Below, in pieces: positions 26,048 to 35,846 of a stretch of 64,000 nucleotides of DNA; position 1 is the first letter of the stretch; the number at the start of each line of letters is the position of its first letter. The translations under genes and the position numbers were made by a program. Source of the stretch: Gammaproteobacteria bacterium. GTDB lineage: Bacteria; Pseudomonadota; Gammaproteobacteria; Xanthomonadales; SZUA-36. The notes below the pieces were generated by a model. It saw nothing but the letters and a program-made list of their open reading frames with translations. It was not told where the DNA came from and did no database searches. The stretch is taken from contig JAJFLA010000044.1 of NCBI GenBank assembly GCA_021772935.1, positions 87,364-151,363 of the forward strand. The letters run 5' to 3'.

Positions 26048-28180
26048 TTAAAAGCTGTAGTTGGCCAATAGGCGAAGTACCGTAATGCTGTAGTTTGGGC
26101 TTTGTGGACCCAGTGTGAGAATTGCGCTGATACCATCATTGCCGAGAGCATCGATCTGCCAGTCCGAGCTTGAATAATGCTCATGCTCGGACTGTAGGCT
26201 AAACCCCCAATGTGGGCTGGCCCGGTAATTCAATCGAATGCTGGCATCGCGCAAGTCTGCAGTTAAATCGGGGAAAGGCGCCTCACCTGCGCCGCTGTCC
26301 GTAGTTATACGACCACGAGAGTCGGAGGAAACATAATCGACTCTGATGTCCAGCCTGTCACTGAGTTTTCCGCTCAAGCCAAACCCCAGTGTCGTGAAAC
26401 GATCTTTTGTGTTGGCCACCCAGGCTGTAGCTGTAGGGTTCGCTGCGCCGGAAATATCAGAGTCATAATTGTCCCGGGTCGCAAAAGCGTGCAGACTGAG
26501 GTTGGCTTTGAGCGCAAAGCTCAGATCCAGGCTAAAACTGTTTTCACGGCTTTCCATTAAACCAAGTATCGATTGGCGAAAACTGTCCTCGGAAATAAAA
26601 TAGCTCAGGCTGGCGCTAAGCCGGTCAGCTGGTGACAGATCCAGTTCGATCATGGCACGGTCCCGCTGCCGGTCAGCAAGGTGAAACTTGCGCATCAGAA
26701 CGTTCTCTTGCAGCCCAGGGTCACTGACTTGCCGGTAAGGTGACATATCACGTGTGGACGTTTCGAGCTTGAGCCGAAGCTGTGCGGCTGACCAATGATC
26801 GATGTTGATCTCGCCCCACCAGGTGCTGTCCCTGGTTTCACGTACGGATTGTAGTGTGCGTTTGAAGTTTTTCTGTTTTACCCCAGCATTGATACCGACT
26901 GAAGCGTGTGCCCGGTAAGAAAGTTCGGCCCAATACTGGTTACGTTTGAAGGAATATGGACGATTGGGGGTTTCCGGTCGCAATTCCAGATCGGTGATCA
27001 CAGGTGTGTACAAATCCACTGGTGTGCGATTGTCCCTGTCGTTGAGCTTCATTCGCAGACGCAAGTTGAGCTTGGGTGACAATCGGGCTGTCAGTCTTGT
27101 GGCCAGATTGATGGTGCTTGTGTCCAGTTTGCCACCCAACGACAGGCGTGGCAGTTGCAAATCTACAAAGTCCGGGTTGATGGAATAAGGCAAGAAAGCA
27201 TCATTCTGCGTGATGCGACCGATACTCCCCTGAACGTTCAGACGCACCTTTTTTGTTGGCCTGAAGCTACCCGTCAGGTTGAATTGGTGGAACTTGCTGT
27301 CAGGTTCCAGTGCGGCACGAAGTACCGCTGTGTTGCCCAACGGTCTGAAGGGGTTCTGCCAGGTGACCGATGCGTAGCGATTATCGAATTTTGAACTGCT
27401 GAAACCAAGACGTAGCCGCGCACGTTTACCAGAGAACTCCAGCTCAGTCTCAAAGCGGTTAGTTGAAAAATCTACCGGAGCAGGGAAATGTACAGCCTGG
27501 CTGGTGAAAACACCTGCACCAAAGGCGCGTGTCCCCCTTTTTTCCGTATGCTGAAAATCTAAACCATAACGCCACTTGCCAGGTAGTTTTAGATTCAGCC
27601 CGGCTTCAAATATTTTACGTTTTGTTTCCAGCGTTGCAGTGTTTAATGATTGGCCCAAGGCACTCAAGCCGTCGGTCGTTCGTGCTCTCACCCAATCTAT
27701 CGGTAGAACTAATTGATTGCTACCGCCCCCCTGGAATGGTGTCTGTGTCCCGAATCCACGGTACTTTGGTATTTCACGGTACGCCATGTGGATCTCGAAC
27801 AGGCCCTGGCGACCGCCACGCATTTCCAGTTGTCGGCTGTTGATACCCAAATTCCGGGTATACAGGTCAAAATACCTGCCATCCTCATTGAGGTAGTGGA
27901 GCTCACCGTTAATCGAAATATAGCCACCCTCATCATCGATCCCACGGTAATCAGCAAACTTCAGATTGTCATCACTGGCGTAACCGGGTCCGATGTCGAG
28001 GCTTCCAAACCAACCTTGTTGATAGTTACAGAAATTACACAGCCAACCACTGGTATCTACGCCGGTTGAGGTCTCAACTGCTTGGCTTTGGGTGCTTAAC
28101 AGCAGCATTAAAAGCGTGGCGCTGCCGATTGTTTTTGCCAACTGGATGTTCATTTGCATGCGTTCATAATGGCGAGTCAA
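26048..28180 (-). CDS. MtrB/PioB family outer-membrane beta-barrel (electron conduit porin)
   Basis: About 710 residues with a signal peptide (AVETS cleavage region) and a long beta barrel. Just after the leader is WLCNFCNYQQGW, a CXXC motif characteristic of MtrB. The barrel sheathes a periplasmic decaheme cytochrome so that electrons can cross the outer membrane. The frame opens at a TTG (28180) directly after the decaheme gene stop; ATGs at 28159 and 28153 are equally possible starts. It forms an operon lipase-decaheme-porin. No extracellular MtrC/OmcA cytochrome is seen, as in PioAB/MtoAB systems. Confidence 0.88.
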   Translation of the reverse strand: MTRHYERMQMNIQLAKTIGSATLLMLLLSTQSQAVETSTGVDTSGWLCNFCNYQQGWFGSLDIGPGYASDDNLKFADYRGIDDEGGYISINGELHYLNEDGRYFDLYTRNLGINSRQLEMRGGRQGLFEIHMAYREIPKYRGFGTQTPFQGGGSNQLVLPIDWVRARTTDGLSALGQSLNTATLETKRKIFEAGLNLKLPGKWRYGLDFQHTEKRGTRAFGAGVFTSQAVHFPAPVDFSTNRFETELEFSGKRARLRLGFSSSKFDNRYASVTWQNPFRPLGNTAVLRAALEPDSKFHQFNLTGSFRPTKKVRLNVQGSIGRITQNDAFLPYSINPDFVDLQLPRLSLGGKLDTSTINLATRLTARLSPKLNLRLRMKLNDRDNRTPVDLYTPVITDLELRPETPNRPYSFKRNQYWAELSYRAHASVGINAGVKQKNFKRTLQSVRETRDSTWWGEINIDHWSAAQLRLKLETSTRDMSPYRQVSDPGLQENVLMRKFHLADRQRDRAMIELDLSPADRLSASLSYFISEDSFRQSILGLMESRENSFSLDLSFALKANLSLHAFATRDNYDSDISGAANPTATAWVANTKDRFTTLGFGLSGKLSDRLDIRVDYVSSDSRGRITTDSGAGEAPFPDLTADLRDASIRLNYRASPHWGFSLQSEHEHYSSSDWQIDALGNDGISAILTLGPQSPNYSITVLRLLANYSF

Positions 28181-29131
28181 TCAACGATGCAAAGTTGCAC
28201 CGGAGGGGTGATTGGAGCCGTGCACCTGGGAGTGACAGTTCAAACACGCCCGTCCCAACATGAATCGATTTGAGAAGTTATCGTTAACCGTTTCGCTGGT
28301 AAAAGCAGTTGATGGATGTCCTTCGGGTGAATGGCATTGTTGGCACAATAAGGGTGGCCGTTTTTTGAGTAGCGCAGGGTGATTGCTTCCATGTGGCCGG
28401 TGACATAAGGAACAGTCTTCAGAGGCAGGTGCATGTTCCCACAAATAGGGACCCTGTTTTTCAGTATGACAGGTGTAACAGGTTTCGTTGACAGTCAATT
28501 TTTGCAGAAGAAAGTCGTTGTCACCATTGTGTGGGTCATGACAATCGCTGCAAGACATGTTGCCAAACCGTAACGGGTGACTGCTGGATTTAAGGATATC
28601 CGCACGTCGTTTCGGGTGGCAGCTAAAACAGACTTGCTGCTGCTCCAGTGAATCGAATATCCGGTCTCTCGAGCGGTGGATCTGGTGGCAGGATGCACAG
28701 GTTACCTCCGTCATTTCATGCCTGCTTCCAAACCAGGCCAGTCGTCCCCGGGTTTCATGACAGTCCAGGCAAACCTGGTTTTGCGTTGCCACCGCTGTTT
28801 GCGAATTTTTGCCAAAGGTGTTGACCGGCAATACATCCAGGCCTCTTTGCTGGGCGTACACGTGATCTTGCCCGGCCCCATGACAGGTTTCACACTGCAG
28901 ATTGGAAAACGGTGCTTTTGCGTCGGTGCGGGAGCCATGTTTGGTAAAAAATATTGCAGCGGCGGGTTTCGGAGCACCTGCGCTATGGCATGGCAGGCAG
29001 GCATCCGCACCCTGGCTGCTATAGTCCTGCGCCTGAAGTGCAGTCGCGCTGACCATCAGGGCCGCCAAAACTGCTAGCTTAGGCAAAGGAATGGAGTGTA
29101 TTTCCGTCATTTTTCCCAAGATTTTATTCAT
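28181..29131 (-). CDS. DmsE/MtrA-like periplasmic decaheme c-type cytochrome
   Basis: A 316-residue secreted cytochrome. I count ten CXXCH haem sites, in order CLPCH, CETCH, CLDCH, CASCH, CFSCH, CSDCH, CYTCH, CSLCH, CQQCH and CLNCH, the number expected for the MtrA/DmsE/PioA family. The signal peptide ends near LQAQD. Start is ATG 29131 or ATG 29110 (which has GGGA upstream). The protein wires the periplasm to the MtrB barrel encoded 0 bp downstream. Direction of flow (metal or mineral reduction, or Fe(II) oxidation) cannot be read from sequence. Confidence 0.92.
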   Translation of the reverse strand: MNKILGKMTEIHSIPLPKLAVLAALMVSATALQAQDYSSQGADACLPCHSAGAPKPAAAIFFTKHGSRTDAKAPFSNLQCETCHGAGQDHVYAQQRGLDVLPVNTFGKNSQTAVATQNQVCLDCHETRGRLAWFGSRHEMTEVTCASCHQIHRSRDRIFDSLEQQQVCFSCHPKRRADILKSSSHPLRFGNMSCSDCHDPHNGDNDFLLQKLTVNETCYTCHTEKQGPYLWEHAPASEDCSLCHRPHGSNHPALLKKRPPLLCQQCHSPEGHPSTAFTSETVNDNFSNRFMLGRACLNCHSQVHGSNHPSGATLHR

Positions 29132-29133
29132 TG

Positions 29134-30525
29134 CTAATCGGTAATGTCGATGGATAGCAAAGTGTGCAACAGATTATCCTGGAATGTTGTGTTACCGGTT
29201 AATGCGGTGTGAGCTTCACATAGGAAAATCGGGAAATCGAGTGGGAACGAAACCCATTTGTGACGTGGTACGGATGGATCAAGTGACTCTCGTGCCAGTA
29301 ATGATGCCTTGGTTACGGTGCCGTCTCCCGGTTCAAGCATGAGTTGGTTGTAGTCCACACCATTGATGGGGCGTTTGATATTCCTGGGCCATAGCCGTAT
29401 TTCAGACACACCATCAATTTCTTCTACGATGATTCGTGCGGGTGTGAGTTTGCAATCGCCACCCAGCACGATCAGTTTGTAAGGTTGCTCAGGTAACGGT
29501 ACGGTCAGCGACCAGACAAAGCGTCTGGCACGTTCCAGATGTTTCTCGAAATAACGCTCGAGCAGGTCAAGGTAAGCCTGCCCATCTGCCTCACTTGCAA
29601 AATTCCTCATGATTCTAAGCCGCACTCTGGGGTCAAAAATAGACCACTGGAATCGTCGCCACGTATTCACGTCAAACAGGTCACGGTTGAGTGGCTTGCC
29701 GGTGGCTGTGACGATCCAGTTGCTCAAGGCGTGGGGGAATAGTTGATAGGTACTGGGCATGGTCGCCAGTATTTCGGTGGGAACGCGACGGGTTCCAATT
29801 TTGAAACCTTTGATAAAAGAATGAAGTGCACCGACGGAGCCAAGATTGGGTGTACCCAGCAGAACCACCCGGCGGACTCTTTTTGCACCATTCAGATTGA
29901 TGTCAAAGTCGTTATCATCCAAAGTATCTGCTTTGCCGTACCTAAGGTAATAACGGGCAATCAAACCACCCATCGAATGCGCAACCAGATCAACTTTTAA
30001 GTCTTCATCAGCGTAATCCAATCTGATCTGTTCGATAAACTGCCATAGTTTGTGCGCGGTTTGGGCATTATCCTGACGCCAGTCATAGGTGAATATGTAA
30101 TAATTGCGCGCCCCTATACGCTGTTTCGCACCAACCTCAGCACGCTGATAACCACCAGCTGACTCTAAGGTGTCGGTGATGCCTGCATAAAAATCTTTAC
30201 CGACAACCTTGTCAAGTAATCCGGAAGCAATTAACTGTGATGGTTTGGGGAGTAGGCTTTCAGGGTCAATTTCAAGTGCCGTTTCATCATAATTGGAAAA
30301 AATAATTTTGGACAAATTGCCAAACCAAATCTCTTTGCCGCTGTTAATATCGGTGAGGCGGGAACCTGTCAGTCCGTGAATCAGTACCACGGGAGGTTGC
30401 TGCACTTCCCTGTTTTGCCGGTACAGGCGTTCCAGATCCGGCTTGACCGCCAGACTACAGGATTGCAAACCTAACAACAGAAACAGGAATGCCCAGTGCA
30501 AGTGTTTCGAGCTATTTACGGTCAT
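29134..30525 (-). CDS. LCAT-like alpha/beta hydrolase lipoprotein (predicted lipase/acyltransferase)
   Basis: A 463-residue protein with a lipoprotein signal ending in the lipobox LQSC (Cys23). PVVLIHGLTGSRL supplies the oxyanion hole; DLVAHSMGGLIARYYL has the nucleophile Ser; the fold and PGDGTVTKAS segment match lecithin:cholesterol acyltransferase-like lipases. It should be anchored to a membrane in the cell envelope and act on phospholipid or other esters. The stop codon is only 2 bp from the decaheme start, so all three genes are probably one transcript. A lipase is not a known part of MtrAB modules, which makes the link noteworthy. Confidence 0.85.
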   Translation of the reverse strand: MTVNSSKHLHWAFLFLLLGLQSCSLAVKPDLERLYRQNREVQQPPVVLIHGLTGSRLTDINSGKEIWFGNLSKIIFSNYDETALEIDPESLLPKPSQLIASGLLDKVVGKDFYAGITDTLESAGGYQRAEVGAKQRIGARNYYIFTYDWRQDNAQTAHKLWQFIEQIRLDYADEDLKVDLVAHSMGGLIARYYLRYGKADTLDDNDFDINLNGAKRVRRVVLLGTPNLGSVGALHSFIKGFKIGTRRVPTEILATMPSTYQLFPHALSNWIVTATGKPLNRDLFDVNTWRRFQWSIFDPRVRLRIMRNFASEADGQAYLDLLERYFEKHLERARRFVWSLTVPLPEQPYKLIVLGGDCKLTPARIIVEEIDGVSEIRLWPRNIKRPINGVDYNQLMLEPGDGTVTKASLLARESLDPSVPRHKWVSFPLDFPIFLCEAHTALTGNTTFQDNLLHTLLSIDITD

Positions 30526-30641
30526 ATAACAACTCTATCGTGGCTTCTCCAAATCGAGGTTCGGCTAAAGGGTTTTGAGCGTTGTACCACATAGTGTTCT
30601 TGGCAGGATGTGTACTCCAGTTTAATCATAAGGAACAGAAA

Positions 30642-31868
30642 ATGCAGGAAAATATTACATTCATCAACAGACAGGCGCATACCATGGCCGGTGTACTACA
30701 TATGCCAGGAAGTGGACAGGCCCGAGCCTGTGCGATATTTGCGCATTGTTTTACCTGCACGAAGAACATCAAGGCTGCAGTGCGAATTTCTGAAGCGCTG
30801 GCAGCTGAAGGGATTACTGTTTTGCGTTTCGATTTTACTGGTCTGGGCCAGAGCGAAGGTGATTTTTCTGATACTCATTTCTCCAGTAATGTTGATGATC
30901 TGGTGGACGCAGCGGCTTTTATGACGGCACGGGGGAATCCTCCCGCTTTGCTGATTGGTCACTCCTTGGGCGGTACTGCTGTGTTAGCAGCTGCACACGA
31001 AATCGACTCGGCGGTAGCAGTGGCCACTATCGGGTCACCAGCTAATGCAAAACATATTTTGCATTTAATGGAAGAGAATCTGGTGGAGATCGAAGCCAAA
31101 GGCCAGGCGACTGTAAAGCTCGCAGGACGACCTTTCAATATCAAAAAAAGTTTTGTGAAAGATGCGCGCACACAATCCGTCTGTGAAAATATTCATAAGT
31201 TGCGCAAAGCACTACTGGTGATGCACTCACCGGTGGATGAACTGGTTTCAATTGACCAGGCTGCACACATTTACACTCAGGCGATGCACCCGAAGAGTTT
31301 CGTTTCTCTTGACGCTGCTGATCACCTTCTGAGTCGTGATGAGGATGCACTTTATACCGCTAGAATGTTGGCTACATGGGCCAGCCGCTATATAGCCCAT
31401 GAAAGTAATGAAAGTACTGAGACAACCACTGCCAGGTATATTCCTGGAGCAGCGGTAGTAAACGGAAATACCAGTGATGGCATGCTGGTTGCGGTGAATG
31501 CGAATGGACATCAATTCATTGGTGATGAACCAGTGGAGCTGGGTGGTACAGGACTCGGGCCAACGCCTTATGATCTGTTGGGGGCAGCACTGGCGAGTTG
31601 TACCGCCATGACCTTGAATTTTTTTGCCCGTCGTGAAAGCTTGCCACTTGAGAATGTAGAAGTCAGCGTTACACATGACAAGATTCACGCAGCAGACTGC
31701 AGTGAGTGTGAGAAAAAGAGCGGTAAAATCGATCGTTTTAAACGTGAGATTTCAGTCAAGGGTAAGTTGACTGATGAACAGCTTGAGCTGATGTTAAAGA
31801 TTGCCGACCGTTGCCCGGTTCATCGTACCCTGGAAAATGAAATTACCATTGCAAGCAGGTTGGTCTGA
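30642..31868 (+). CDS. alpha/beta hydrolase-OsmC fusion protein
   Basis: About 408 residues in two parts. Residues 1-250 are an alpha/beta hydrolase with nucleophile motif GHSLGGTAV; residues 270-408 form an OsmC/Ohr domain with its two reactive cysteines in ASCTAMTL and DRCPVHRTL. OsmC proteins reduce organic hydroperoxides through that Cys pair. The fusion is known in many proteobacteria and may release and detoxify peroxidised acyl groups, which is inference. The ATG at 30642 has AAGGA upstream; the open frame begins at 30582. Confidence 0.9.
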   Translation: MQENITFINRQAHTMAGVLHMPGSGQARACAIFAHCFTCTKNIKAAVRISEALAAEGITVLRFDFTGLGQSEGDFSDTHFSSNVDDLVDAAAFMTARGNPPALLIGHSLGGTAVLAAAHEIDSAVAVATIGSPANAKHILHLMEENLVEIEAKGQATVKLAGRPFNIKKSFVKDARTQSVCENIHKLRKALLVMHSPVDELVSIDQAAHIYTQAMHPKSFVSLDAADHLLSRDEDALYTARMLATWASRYIAHESNESTETTTARYIPGAAVVNGNTSDGMLVAVNANGHQFIGDEPVELGGTGLGPTPYDLLGAALASCTAMTLNFFARRESLPLENVEVSVTHDKIHAADCSECEKKSGKIDRFKREISVKGKLTDEQLELMLKIADRCPVHRTLENEITIASRLV

Positions 31869-31964
31869 AAGCCGGTTGAGGCGGTAGTGCCAACTTCTGA
31901 TTCAGAGCATTGCATTTTCGCAGTTGATGGTTATATTGGTCGTTCGTTCAAAGAGAATCACATC

Positions 31965-33053
31965 ATGCCAAAACGTACGCCTTTATATGCGGCCCATATT
32001 GTCGCTAATGCTCGTATGGTTGATTTTGGGGGCTGGGAAATGCCGATCAACTATGGTTCCCAGATTGAGGAGCACCACAAGGTGCGTCAAGCTGCAGGTA
32101 TGTTTGATGTCTCCCACATGACGGTGGTAGATATTACCGGCAACCAGGCGCGACATTTTCTCAGTTACCTGCTGGCCAATGACGTTGCCAAGCTCAAAAC
32201 TCCAGGCCGGGCTTTATACAGCTGCATGCTGAATGAAAAGGGCGGCATACTGGATGATCTAATCACTTATTTTCTGAATGAAACTTTTTTCAGAATGGTA
32301 GTGAATGCGGCTACCCATGATAAGGACATGGCGTGGATAACGTCACAAGCGCGTGCTTTTGATGTCGTGGTTACAGAGCGTCCCGAACTGGCCATGATCG
32401 CTGTGCAAGGCCCCACTGCCCGTGAAGCTGTTCTGGCCGGGTTACCCGAAGCTGATGCGGCAATAGCGGCTGAATTGAAACCGTTCAGCGCAGGTCAATT
32501 CGGCGATCTGTTCATCGCCCGTACCGGCTATACCGGTGAAGATGGGTTTGAGATTTCACTGCCGGCGGAGTCAGCGATGAAACTTTGGGACCAGCTGCTC
32601 GCTGCCAGCGTAGCACCTTGCGGTCTGGGTGCCCGCGATACCTTGCGTCTTGAAGCAGGTATGAATCTATATGGCCAGGATATGGATGAGAGTGTGACAC
32701 CATTTGAGTCTGCGCTTGGCTGGACTGTAGCACTACTCGATGAGCGTGCTTTCATGGGTAAAGATGCACTTCTTGAGCAAAAAGAAAACGGTGTTAAAAG
32801 CAAACTGACTGGTCTGGTTTTACAGGCTCGTGGTGTATTGCGTCCGGGTCAACAAATCATCACGAACGATGGACTCGGTGTGACCACCAGTGGAAGTTAT
32901 TCACCCACTTTACAGAAGGCAATTGCGTTTGCGCGTTTACCTAAAGACGCGGTACAAAGCTGTCAGGTCGATATCCGGGGCAAGCTACTTGATTGCAGTA
33001 TTGTGCGACCGCCTTTTGCTCGCAACGGAACCGTTTGCGAGGGTAGCATTTAG
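31965..33053 (+). CDS. gcvT: glycine cleavage system T protein (aminomethyltransferase)
   Basis: A 362-residue folate-dependent aminomethyltransferase. LYAAHIVANARMVDFGGWEMPINYGSQ-type N-terminus, FDVSHMTVVDITG, and the C-terminal barrel region are as in GcvT. It moves the methylene group from the GcvH lipoyl arm to tetrahydrofolate, releasing ammonia. I start at ATG 31965, as family members start MxxxTPLY; the frame opens at 31887. It is followed 63 bp later by gcvH. No glycine riboswitch fits in the 96 bp upstream. Confidence 0.95.
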   Translation: MPKRTPLYAAHIVANARMVDFGGWEMPINYGSQIEEHHKVRQAAGMFDVSHMTVVDITGNQARHFLSYLLANDVAKLKTPGRALYSCMLNEKGGILDDLITYFLNETFFRMVVNAATHDKDMAWITSQARAFDVVVTERPELAMIAVQGPTAREAVLAGLPEADAAIAAELKPFSAGQFGDLFIARTGYTGEDGFEISLPAESAMKLWDQLLAASVAPCGLGARDTLRLEAGMNLYGQDMDESVTPFESALGWTVALLDERAFMGKDALLEQKENGVKSKLTGLVLQARGVLRPGQQIITNDGLGVTTSGSYSPTLQKAIAFARLPKDAVQSCQVDIRGKLLDCSIVRPPFARNGTVCEGSI

Positions 33054-33116
33054 CGGCTAGAATTCTCGAAGTAGACGAAGCAAATAAGACAATCAGAACT
33101 AATAAGGCAGAATATC

Positions 33117-33503
33117 ATGAGCAATATTCCATCGCATCTGAAGTATACAGAATCCCATGAATGGGTCAATATCGAAGAAAACGGTAACGTACGTATTGGC
33201 ATCAGTGACCATGCCCAGGAAGCGCTCGGAGATCTGGTGTTCGTCGAGTTGCCGGTTGTGGGTGATGAAATCTCCCAGGGTGACCCTTGCGCAGTCGTTG
33301 AATCGGTCAAAGCGGCTTCAGATATTTATTCACCTGTATCAGGTAAGGTGGTTGCGATTAATGAAGACCTGGACTCTGACCCGGCGCTTATCAATGCCGA
33401 TCCCTATGGTGATGGCTGGTTATTTGAGCTTGAACTGATAGACAAGGAAGAGATGGACGGGCTTAAGGGCGCAGAAGCCTACGAGGAATCATTAGAGGAA
33501 TGA
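33117..33503 (+). CDS. gcvH: glycine cleavage system H protein
   Basis: A 128-residue lipoyl carrier. The lipoylated lysine is Lys65 in VVESVKAASDIY. It shuttles the aminomethyl group between GcvP, GcvT and GcvL. AAGG lies upstream of the ATG. The next gene on this strand is not gcvP: a hairpin and a convergent gene follow, so the decarboxylase must be elsewhere. Confidence 0.96.
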   Translation: MSNIPSHLKYTESHEWVNIEENGNVRIGISDHAQEALGDLVFVELPVVGDEISQGDPCAVVESVKAASDIYSPVSGKVVAINEDLDSDPALINADPYGDGWLFELELIDKEEMDGLKGAEAYEESLEE

Positions 33504-33513
33504 CATCCCACTT

Positions 33514-33536
33514 CAAGGCCTGTTGAACAGGCCTTG
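33514..33536. terminator. Hairpin after gcvH (possible terminator)
   Basis: A ten-base-pair stem, CAAGGCCTGT pairing with ACAGGCCTTG over a TGA loop, 10 bp after the gcvH stop. The T-rich tract is delayed (ATTTTT about 10 bp on), so efficiency is uncertain. It separates gcvTH from the convergent cupredoxin gene. Confidence 0.6.
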
Positions 33537-33555
33537 GTTGTGTTGCGATTTTTGA

Positions 33556-34746
33556 TCACGGATTCAAATGGGATTCCCTCAACAGGGCATCACACAAGGG
33601 GACATTGTCGTTTACGATACGTTGCAATGGAATCACGCCTTGAGCACCAATGGATGGTATATCGTACTCAACCATACCTGAGCGACAGTTCTTGAATGTC
33701 AGTGTCAAGGTGCCATCCGAGCCAGCAGGGGTGGTCCGTTGAACCGCACCGGCAGTGTCAAAGATCCCACCGGAAGTTGAGACAATGTCCAAGACGACCC
33801 GGTCTTCGACAAAGCCCCCCGCTGCCGTTAACCATCGATGGCCTGGATCGCCCAGGTTTGCAACAGCGTCTAATGCTGGCAGTTCCGTGTCATAGGTGAA
33901 CCAGGCCAGGCTGACAATACTCGAATTCGGGAATATTGTTATAAAGAAACCTTGACCATCGGTGACGGGGTCAAACCATGCGTCATTCAGACCGGCATTC
34001 ATAGTGAACACGGTGAAGACGAATACGGTTGTCGCGTCCACATTGGTATTATTGCTCAGGTTGTTATCATCGAGGTCGATGATGGCACCGATAAAATAAT
34101 CACCTGCTACCAGGCTTTCAGGCAGGTTGACGTTTTCATCAATATTCTGGTTCGCCGCTGCCGCGATATTGCTCACCGCTATCGTACCCAGAAGCGTATC
34201 ACCAGTGGTGATGTTGTTATCCGTAGAGGCGTAGAAGCTGATATTGAACCCACCCGAGGCTACGCTGCTGGTATTGTTCAGGGTGGCTTTAACCCCTAAA
34301 TCCTCACCGGACTCATAGCTACCGTCAATCGCATCGACCGAGACGACACTGACATCGCTTGTGGCTGCGGCAGCAATCACATTGATACGGCCGTTTTGCG
34401 CAGTGCCACCCTGACTCGCGGGACGACTGTGAACAGTGCAATGGTAAAGAATTTCAGCGATGGAATTAAAGGTTCTTTCAAAGGTAAAACCCTGGGCCGT
34501 TACCGAATTAAAGCTGAAATCATCAGCGGTCACATCATGTGAGTTTCCTCCCGCAGCATTGATCCATCTCACCGTATCACCCACCTCGATGGTCAGGTTG
34601 GATGGACTGAATGAACGAGGATCCAGAACCATCACTTCGTGAGTGGCCGCAAGCGCGTAAAGGGGTGACAAGAAAGACACGGTGATCAAAAACAATTTGA
34701 AAAACATCAGGTTGGAGTTGGCTTTGTGACCGATCGATGTACGCAT
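33556..34746 (-). CDS. secreted cupredoxin-domain protein with CARDB-like and C-terminal beta domains
   Basis: A 396-residue exported protein. After a signal peptide (cleavage near LAATHEV, residue 34) comes a plastocyanin-like domain with His70 (GGNSHDV) and Cys103/His106 (YHCTVH). The usual axial Met after the second His is not evident; the segment reads SRPASQGG. A CARDB-type adhesive beta domain (about 130-240) and a C-terminal domain beginning DAWFDPVTDGQGFFIT, found in many gammaproteobacterial exported proteins, follow. It could be a copper electron carrier or just a structural fold. It is a single gene convergent with gcvH. Confidence 0.75.
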   Translation of the reverse strand: MRTSIGHKANSNLMFFKLFLITVSFLSPLYALAATHEVMVLDPRSFSPSNLTIEVGDTVRWINAAGGNSHDVTADDFSFNSVTAQGFTFERTFNSIAEILYHCTVHSRPASQGGTAQNGRINVIAAAATSDVSVVSVDAIDGSYESGEDLGVKATLNNTSSVASGGFNISFYASTDNNITTGDTLLGTIAVSNIAAAANQNIDENVNLPESLVAGDYFIGAIIDLDDNNLSNNTNVDATTVFVFTVFTMNAGLNDAWFDPVTDGQGFFITIFPNSSIVSLAWFTYDTELPALDAVANLGDPGHRWLTAAGGFVEDRVVLDIVSTSGGIFDTAGAVQRTTPAGSDGTLTLTFKNCRSGMVEYDIPSIGAQGVIPLQRIVNDNVPLCDALLRESHLNP

Positions 34747-34850
34747 AATGGCTGGACCTTTTCAATATGAAAATTTCAGAATCAATTACATTGATTCTTG
34801 TCCAGACCTGCCAAGCCATCTTTTTCTTTCAGCCAAAAGGAAACTTATGG

Positions 34851-35753
34851 TTAGGCACCACCAGTCAGTATGCGGCAGGCATCCGCGTATTTTTGCACGC
34901 TGGCCTCAATCACTGTGGGCGGTAATGACGGCCCGGGAGCTTGCTTGTTCCAATCCAGGGTTTCCAGGTAATCGCGTACAAATTGTTTGTCAAAACTAGG
35001 CGGGCTGCTACCGGGTCGCCAGCTGTCCTGTGGCCAGAAACGTGAAGAGTCCGGTGTTAGTACCTCATCCATCAGGGTTAACTTGCCGTCGGCATCCAAC
35101 CCAAACTCAAACTTGGTGTCAGCAATGATAATGCCGCGTTCCAATGCATAAGCACTGGCGAACTTGTAGAGCCGGATGCTGACATCTCTGACCTGGCAGG
35201 CGAGCTCTTTTCCAATCAATTTGACGATGGTTTCGTATTCGACGTTTTCATCATGGTCACCCGCAACCGCTTTGGTGGAAGGCGTGAATAGCACCTCTGG
35301 CAATTTGTCCGCCTGACGTAAGCCCTGCGGTAGCTCGATACCGCATACTGCACTGGATTGTTGGTAGTCCTTCCAGCCCGAACCGATCAAATAGCCCCGT
35401 ACGATGGCTTCCACCGGTAACGGCTTGAGTCGGCGTACAATGACGGCCCGATCTTTGAGCAGGGCGACCAGTTGCGGGTCAGCGATGACATCCGCGACAG
35501 GAATACCGGTCAGATGGTTTTCGATGATGTCACGGGTCAGTTCAAACCAAAAATTTGAAATTTGCGTCAACAGCGCACCTTTGCCAGGTACCGGGTCGGG
35601 CAGGACCACGTCAAAAGCTGAGAGGCGGTCCGAGGCTACAATGAGCATGTGATTTTCATCGAGGGCGAAACTGTCACGCACCTTGCCCTGATGAATCAAT
35701 GGCAGGCAATCGAGCATGTCAGTGGTATAGGTGGTGGGGCAGGTATTGATCAC
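34851..35753 (-). CDS. purC: phosphoribosylaminoimidazole-succinocarboxamide synthase (PurC)
   Basis: A 300-residue SAICAR synthetase of the longer form. [12 protein letters not shown] is the ATP-binding lobe start, [20 protein letters not shown] and [17 protein letters not shown] are family blocks, and [29 protein letters not shown] carries the metal-binding acidic residues. It joins aspartate to CAIR in purine synthesis. The gene is divergent from djlA with a 93-bp gap. Confidence 0.97.
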   Translation of the reverse strand: MINTCPTTYTTDMLDCLPLIHQGKVRDSFALDENHMLIVASDRLSAFDVVLPDPVPGKGALLTQISNFWFELTRDIIENHLTGIPVADVIADPQLVALLKDRAVIVRRLKPLPVEAIVRGYLIGSGWKDYQQSSAVCGIELPQGLRQADKLPEVLFTPSTKAVAGDHDENVEYETIVKLIGKELACQVRDVSIRLYKFASAYALERGIIIADTKFEFGLDADGKLTLMDEVLTPDSSRFWPQDSWRPGSSPPSFDKQFVRDYLETLDWNKQAPGPSLPPTVIEASVQKYADACRILTGGA

Positions 35754-35846
35754 CTTTTTTCCTTTTTAACTGTGACAGGCTGAGTGGCAATTATATACTT
35801 GCCACCAATTACGATGCACTACACCGGACAAGGGAATTCAGACTTA

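Noticed and set aside
31869..31964. Glycine riboswitch before gcvT
   Set aside because: The space is under 100 bp and no paired aptamer structure was recognised.
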